From positions 896,180 to 960,179 of the forward strand of contig OZ020526.1 of the NCBI GenBank assembly GCA_963971425.1: 64,000 nt of DNA, written 5' to 3'. The notes beneath the pieces are model-generated. The model was not told the origin of the DNA, searched no databases, and worked only from the letters and a program-made list of their open reading frames with translations. The position numbers were made by a program, and so were the translations under genes. How positions within the stretch are numbered: the first letter of the stretch is position 1; each line of letters opens with the position of its first letter. This document shows, in pieces, positions 59,086 through 64,000 of this stretch. This stretch comes from Bryoerythrophyllum caledonicum. Its lineage: Eukaryota > Streptophyta > Bryopsida > Pottiales > Pottiaceae.

Positions 59086-59235
59086 TTGGGTTTAGGATTT
59101 AGGGTTTACCATTGTTGATGCACTATTTGGAGTTCAAGATTTTATTTTTAAGGTTTAGGATTACATTTTAGATTTTAATTTTTTTCTTATTTTAGCCTTA
59201 AGATTTAGGGTTTAGGGTTTAGAATTTAGTATTTG
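59085..59235. repeat. Degenerate interstitial telomere-like (TTTAGGG) runs
   Basis: TTTAGGATTTAGGGTTTA at about 59092 and GATTTAGGGTTTAGGGTTTA at about 59203, separated by AT-rich DNA. TTTAGGG is the common plant telomere unit. The block is short and may be simple low-complexity DNA. Confidence 0.5.
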
Positions 59236-61262
59236 GTTTTAAATGGGGGTTAGGCAAACTTGCTTCATATGCAATCGTATCACGCATGAAACATTAATTT
59301 TATATCACTAAAAGATAGCATTTTTTAATACAACATTTCAATGTTACGTGGCATGTGTAGTAATTGAATTTAGTGTTGTTATGTGTTTCATGTGTACATA
59401 TTTAACATTATTTTCTATATAAAAGAATTTGAAATTAAGATTTATGTCGTATTCATCTTATTTAGAAGAATTTTATTACATTCATATTAAGTTTAATGTA
59501 TTCTAATTCAATGTTAAAAATATTGTATAATGATTCATTTAGATTAACATAAATTTTATAACATATTGCTCTAGAATATTTTGCATAACAATTCAACGTT
59601 AATTGTCACATAGAGTAATTGAACATACGGTCATATGTACAATAAATCAACACGCCAAGAAATATGCAACTACTACAACTACTACTACATTAAATCAACA
59701 ATAGTTTATTTTGGGTTTAATTACAATATTTCTTCAGTCCTAAATTCATTTATAGCATGGATTTAGTAAAATATTGCATAATTTCCTATTAACCTCTATA
59801 GGACCAAGCCATTTTTCTCCAAAAAACACTTCAAAACTGCCATTACTAAAAACTGCCATACAAATCACATTTTTTTGTACTATTTTTGATGACTAACCAT
59901 AAGATCCTAATTTAGACTTTTATATGAATATGCTTAAAAAATTCGTATCAATCCACCGCAAGGATTTGAAGATTATAGCATTTGAAGTGGAAGAAGAATT
60001 TCTTTTGCCCCTTGCCCAATAAGTTTAGCCCACTTTGACTTAGCATATCTTCTAAGTTTTACTCCAAAGTGTGTCTAAATGCTTTATCAAAATGACCAAG
60101 ATGTTGTTAGCTAATCGTGTGCAAAATTTGGGGTCCAATGGAGGGGGATAGCATATAAAACAAATAGTTTTGTGAAAGGGGGTATAAACCATGAGAATAT
60201 GTGCAAAAGAGCTAAAATCATCATAGCAACGTAGGGTTTTCTAAATTTGAAAATCCCAACAGCTCAAATGTGTCATTTATATGTCCTCCTATTTTAGACA
60301 AAATAAAACCTCAAAATCTCGAAATCTCAAATTTCTATGAATTTATTCAATTATTCAAGTATTATAGGGAAGGGCAACACTTGAAATTGGGGACCCAACT
60401 AGAAATAAAGGGCCACGTTGTCCATCCACTCTCCCAACAAGTCAGGGTCTTCCAAACTGGACTTCAATTGAAATACATTCTTCAAATTTATAATTATATA
60501 TTGATGCAAAAGTCCCCACACGGGCCCGCTGTCCAAAATCACTCACCGCGGGACCCGCCAAAGACTAGCTAGATGAGACCGCTAGCCGGACAATTTTTTT
60601 AAAAAAATTATTTATTTATTTATTTCGATCAGATTGCGTCATAAACAACAGGGCACGAGATAAGCAGATCTCCATTGCTTTCTGAGTATTTAAAAATAAA
60701 TAAAAAATCCTGATAAATAAAACTAAAAATATGCTAATTATCACCAGATTGGACCTAAATTAAATATAGATATATATATGATTATAAAAAATACCAAATA
60801 TTAATTATCTAAATTATTAAATATAACATTCTATAAATTATTTAATATTTTAAATCTTCTTTTATGATGCAGAAATTTATTACATCTCAAAAAAAAATTG
60901 TGCATATGGCCATGTGCCGGAACTTTGTTTATGCGGGCTCCACAGCCACTGGATCTAGAATTTTATATTTTGTCCATGTCCCTTGGTCTTCGTGGGGTCT
61001 TTCCTTGCACTATTTCCACTTATGATTTGGGCTGCCCCAACCTTTCTCCACCCACTTTGCCCCACTTACTGCCCCTTTTTGTTACTTGTATGTCATTGGC
61101 TCCCAAGAGTGCCCAGACTGCCCGGAGTCCCCATTATTGGCTTTAAGTGGTACTAACTTTCAAACCACAAATCCAAAAAATAAAATAAAATACCTCCACG
61201 ATGCTCTTATCAGAGGCTATCTTATATGAAATTTTCAATTAAAGTATTGATGAAATTTTCAT
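59236..61262. other. No gene seen
   Basis: Very AT-rich DNA. A few short frames show no protein features. Confidence 0.4.

Positions 61263-61264
<2 letters not shown>

Positions 61265-61321
<57 letters not shown>
61265..61321. repeat. (AT)n microsatellite
   Basis: About 28 uninterrupted AT units directly left of a foldback element. Confidence 0.97.
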
Positions 61322-61324
<3 letters not shown>

Positions 61325-61333
61325 TTATAACAA

Positions 61334-61674
61334 ATAACGGATATTTAACAAAATATGGACAAATGAAAGTCCAGAAATAGTGGTCGGCTGCCAGCCAAGA
61401 GCTGCCAAAGCGTCTTATGAATAATCTTCTAAAGTGCCTAACTCACTCATTTTCTATCCAAATGGAGCATATGAGATGTTTTTTTGGCATCTACGGAAAA
61501 TGTAGATGTCAAAAAACACCTCATGAGCTTGATTTGGACAAAGTTTGAGTAAGCTATGACCGTTTGAAATTTTCATACGAAGAGAAGCATCGGCTGGCAG
61601 CCGATAAGAATTCAGAGTCTAATCGGTCCACAAATGGTGATTTTGTCCAGATTTTGTTAAATATCCGTTAAATA
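61334..61674. mobile_element. Foldback-type MITE (near-complete palindrome)
   Basis: The outer arms read AACGGATATTTAACAAAATA and, inverted, AACGGATATTTAACAAAATC. Inner arms include GGCTGCCAGCC / GGCTGGCAGCC and GGCATCTAC / GTAGATGTC around a 7-base centre at about 61497. Almost the whole 340 bp can fold into one hairpin. No coding sequence. RNA from it could be a source of small RNAs; that is inference. Confidence 0.7.
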
Positions 61675-63508
61675 CTAATTCATGAAATTTTAATTTTTAT
61701 CATTAAATATTTCTTGTACATTCAAGGTGGTTTGGATTGAACATGCAACCATCTGTATTTATTGAGTCTTTGATAAGCCTCAAATATCATATGTGTTACA
61801 ATGGAAGATTTGACAAACTCCTAAAATAACCTTAGCCATGAATTTCAAGCTAAACAATGTACGTGTTGGTGATAAATAAATCCTAGAGGAGGTTTTATAT
61901 AGATAGTGTCCATTAAATTGCCATATATGAAAGTTTACACCCTTCAAAATTTATACAAATAAAATTTATCGACTCCAAAATTGCAAAAATTCTCATCATG
62001 ACAAATATGGTGTCCTATGTTTATCGAGGTTTGAGCATATTTTAATGAAATCATGCATAATTTAATGTATTTTAGACTATTTTGGCATCTTCTAATAACA
62101 TAATAAAATATTTATGAACGTATAGAGAATTTGCCGCATCAAAAATAGAGTTGATCAAGGTTGTCTTATTTGTCACATTTGTTAGAATCAAGTAGAGGGG
62201 TCCGTTTCTTTTTGTAGATAACTTAGTTTATTTTACATACTTCTATAAATATTCTTTGAATGTACTTATGTATGCTCTAATGTTTATAATGTTAAAAAAA
62301 TTGAGGCTATTTGAAACGCATAGAGAGACAAACTTTCACATATGGCTATTTAAGAGAGTAAACTTTTGTATATGGCAATTTATATTTAACATGTTTAATA
62401 AAGCACCTATAAGGAAACATTACCTTGTATAAAAAAATACAAACAAATTGAATAAAGTATAGCATCTTGTACTAAATAAGTGAAGTAGAGGTGTCCTTTG
62501 AGAGTGCCATTCTAGATAATTTTGAACCTCTCAAGTGCTGAATCGATTGTAACCCTTGCAACATATGGCATTTAGTTTCTACAAGAATTGACTTGTGCTG
62601 AGATAAGGCAAGACATGGAAAACGGTGCAAGAGATCATCTTTTTCTACATGGAAGCGTTCTATTGTAGTTAAATTTAGGTGATGTTTTAGAACAAAGGTA
62701 GTTTCTTTGGATGCATGTGAGAGGGTAGTTGAAGTTAGCAACCATAGGAAGCCATTGATTGCCAATTATGTTGAAGGTGTAGTTGAACATACTAAATCCC
62801 AGTGTGTCGTGCATTGAGGTGTTGCCCCAATGTTCAAATTGCACATACATAGTAAAACTAGCTTTCCAATGGATTTAAGGTGGACAAATGGGATGTATTA
62901 ATGCCAATAGGCATCAAATTTAAATGATAATGATAACCTTTGAAATCAGGTTCAAGATCATGAATGGTTATAGCTCGTCTCCAAAAGTTCCAAAGCTTGA
63001 TCAAACCTCACTCAAAGTAGAAAAACAAAAGTAAAAAAAGACACAGGCGCAAAATTAAAGGCAGTTAAGGATTTTAAATTTAGATGTTTTGAAATGTGAT
63101 AATGTGTCATAGACAGATTAGGTAACATCGTAATATATGGCAAATTGGATAACATCATACACAACTAGGCACAACCTATTATGGTGTGTTGCAACAACTT
63201 AACAAGAGAGATTGTATCAAATCAACAATGAAACAATGTGGAAGTCATTATTGGTCGTTCAAAGTCATCATCAAAGTCAACGCTAAAGAATCTCTACCTT
63301 TCCAATCTTTTTGTCAAACTTGAACACGGTCAATAAATTATTGAAGATTAAGTTAGTGCTCACGTTTCATACAAAAATATGCATCGCTGTTAATTTTATC
63401 AACCCTAAACAAAGATATAATACTAACCGAAAAGATTACACATCGTCAATTCACATACGGTTAACAAAATTAGAGAATATACAGGGGAGTTTTTAAAAAA
63501 GGAAAAGA
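61675..63508. other. No gene seen
   Basis: AT-rich DNA. Two overlapping minus-strand frames at 62472-62850 have no recognisable motif. Confidence 0.35.
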
Positions 63509-63901
63509 ATGAAGAACTTAAAGACAAAAGGTCGGACCCAGGCCAGAGAAGGCAACCGAACAAAAAAGAGGTACACCAAGAAGAGGAAGAATCGGAAGGC
63601 TCCGTCTAGTGCACGGCGTGCAGTTCGCGAGGTACGGTCCGTTTCAACTTCATCAGTTGAAAGTGACTCAATTTGTTCGGATTGCAAAAGGCCATCCAGA
63701 AGATTACGACAAGAGAAAGCTGGTGAAACAAGCTATGCGAGCCAATCAATATCTGGATCATTCCATGACTCAATTCCAACAACTAAGCACATATCTCCCG
63801 ACGCTTCTCAGTATGATCTTCAACCTTCTGTCATTTCTAATGATGATTCTACTGCAACTACCTACACCATCACCCAATATATGATTGCAAAAGCACACTG
63901 A
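63509..63901 (+). CDS. Hypothetical basic ORF, 130 codons
   Basis: The first 40 residues are highly basic (KRYTKKRKNRKAPSSARR), then a CSDCKRPSRRLRQEK patch and a Ser/Thr-rich tail. No family is recognised. It sits in a slightly more GC-rich pocket than its surroundings. It could be a real small gene, the first exon of a gene running past the window edge, or chance. Confidence 0.2.
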   Translation: MKNLKTKGRTQAREGNRTKKRYTKKRKNRKAPSSARRAVREVRSVSTSSVESDSICSDCKRPSRRLRQEKAGETSYASQSISGSFHDSIPTTKHISPDASQYDLQPSVISNDDSTATTYTITQYMIAKAH

Positions 63902-64000
63902 TGATATGATGCAAAATTCTGAATTTTCACATTCAGATGCTAAATGTGTCATTCTAAGTCAAGAAAAACGTACAATAATTGTTTCAATTCAATAGCTATA

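Noticed and set aside
59085-59235. Nearby true telomere
   Set aside because: Only a few degenerate TTTAGGG units; too short and internal.
62472-62850. Possible minus-strand gene
   Set aside because: Two overlapping short frames with no recognisable motif or splice structure.
1-64000. CRISPR arrays, rRNA or tRNA genes
   Set aside because: No spaced direct-repeat array of CRISPR type and no tRNA or rRNA sequence recognised on reading both strands.

Overview
The window looks like nuclear DNA of a green plant-lineage (streptophyte) genome that is rich in mobile elements. Four things point that way. There is a GT-AG spliced SUVR-type SET-domain gene. There is a Ty3 element primed by a tRNA-Asp-type site. 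There is a Ty1/copia element with the plant-like initiator-Met primer site. There are degenerate TTTAGGG runs and a pogo/Emigrant-like MITE. The main LINE resembles the Dualen/RandI group known from green algae, so an early-diverging lineage (charophyte, bryophyte, lycophyte, fern) is plausible. The species cannot be named from sequence alone. No tRNA, rRNA or CRISPR was seen, and no clearly intact host gene was found.

Layout. 1-3815: a cut-and-paste DNA transposon with a DDE-like (DUF7869-type) protein. Its right terminal repeat ends where a LINE begins in mid-gene. 3816-9830: the LINE, with the tail of an APE endonuclease, RT, a middle domain resembling a PCIF1-like adenine methyltransferase, RNase H, a zinc finger and a PD-(D/E)XK-like endonuclease. 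10451-20142: a young Ty3 element (minus strand) with near-identical 769-bp LTRs, a GGAAT target duplication and an unusual coiled-coil coding region after integrase. 20627-22775: a decayed SUVR1/2/4-like histone methyltransferase gene (minus strand) whose 5' end abuts a 5'-truncated copia element (22778-27966). That copia carries an antisense fragment of an RNase H1/viroplasmin hybrid-binding domain in its 3' non-coding part. 27966-29953: an orphan ORF and a decayed hAT transposase.

31040-38260 holds three diverged copies of an unnamed long repeat. The third, inverted copy contains a six-unit, 186-bp tandem array. 40680-48198 is a second decayed hAT (minus strand), split by a nearly whole copia element (42867-47660, TCGCT target duplication). 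48390-48760 is a GC-rich island. 49281-50001 holds two MITEs in opposite orientation whose ends match the transposon at the start of the window. 51270-52400 is a hierarchical tandem repeat built on a GCCGGCACCGGC palindrome. 56295-57142 is a pogo-like MITE flanked by TA, and 61334-61674 is a foldback element. Much of the rest is AT-rich sequence with no recognisable gene.

The genes do not form an operon or pathway; the window is a record of nested insertions. The observations most worth following are the multi-enzyme LINE, the link between the DUF7869-type transposon and its MITEs, the Ty3 downstream reading frames, and the decayed SUVR gene joined to a truncated copia.
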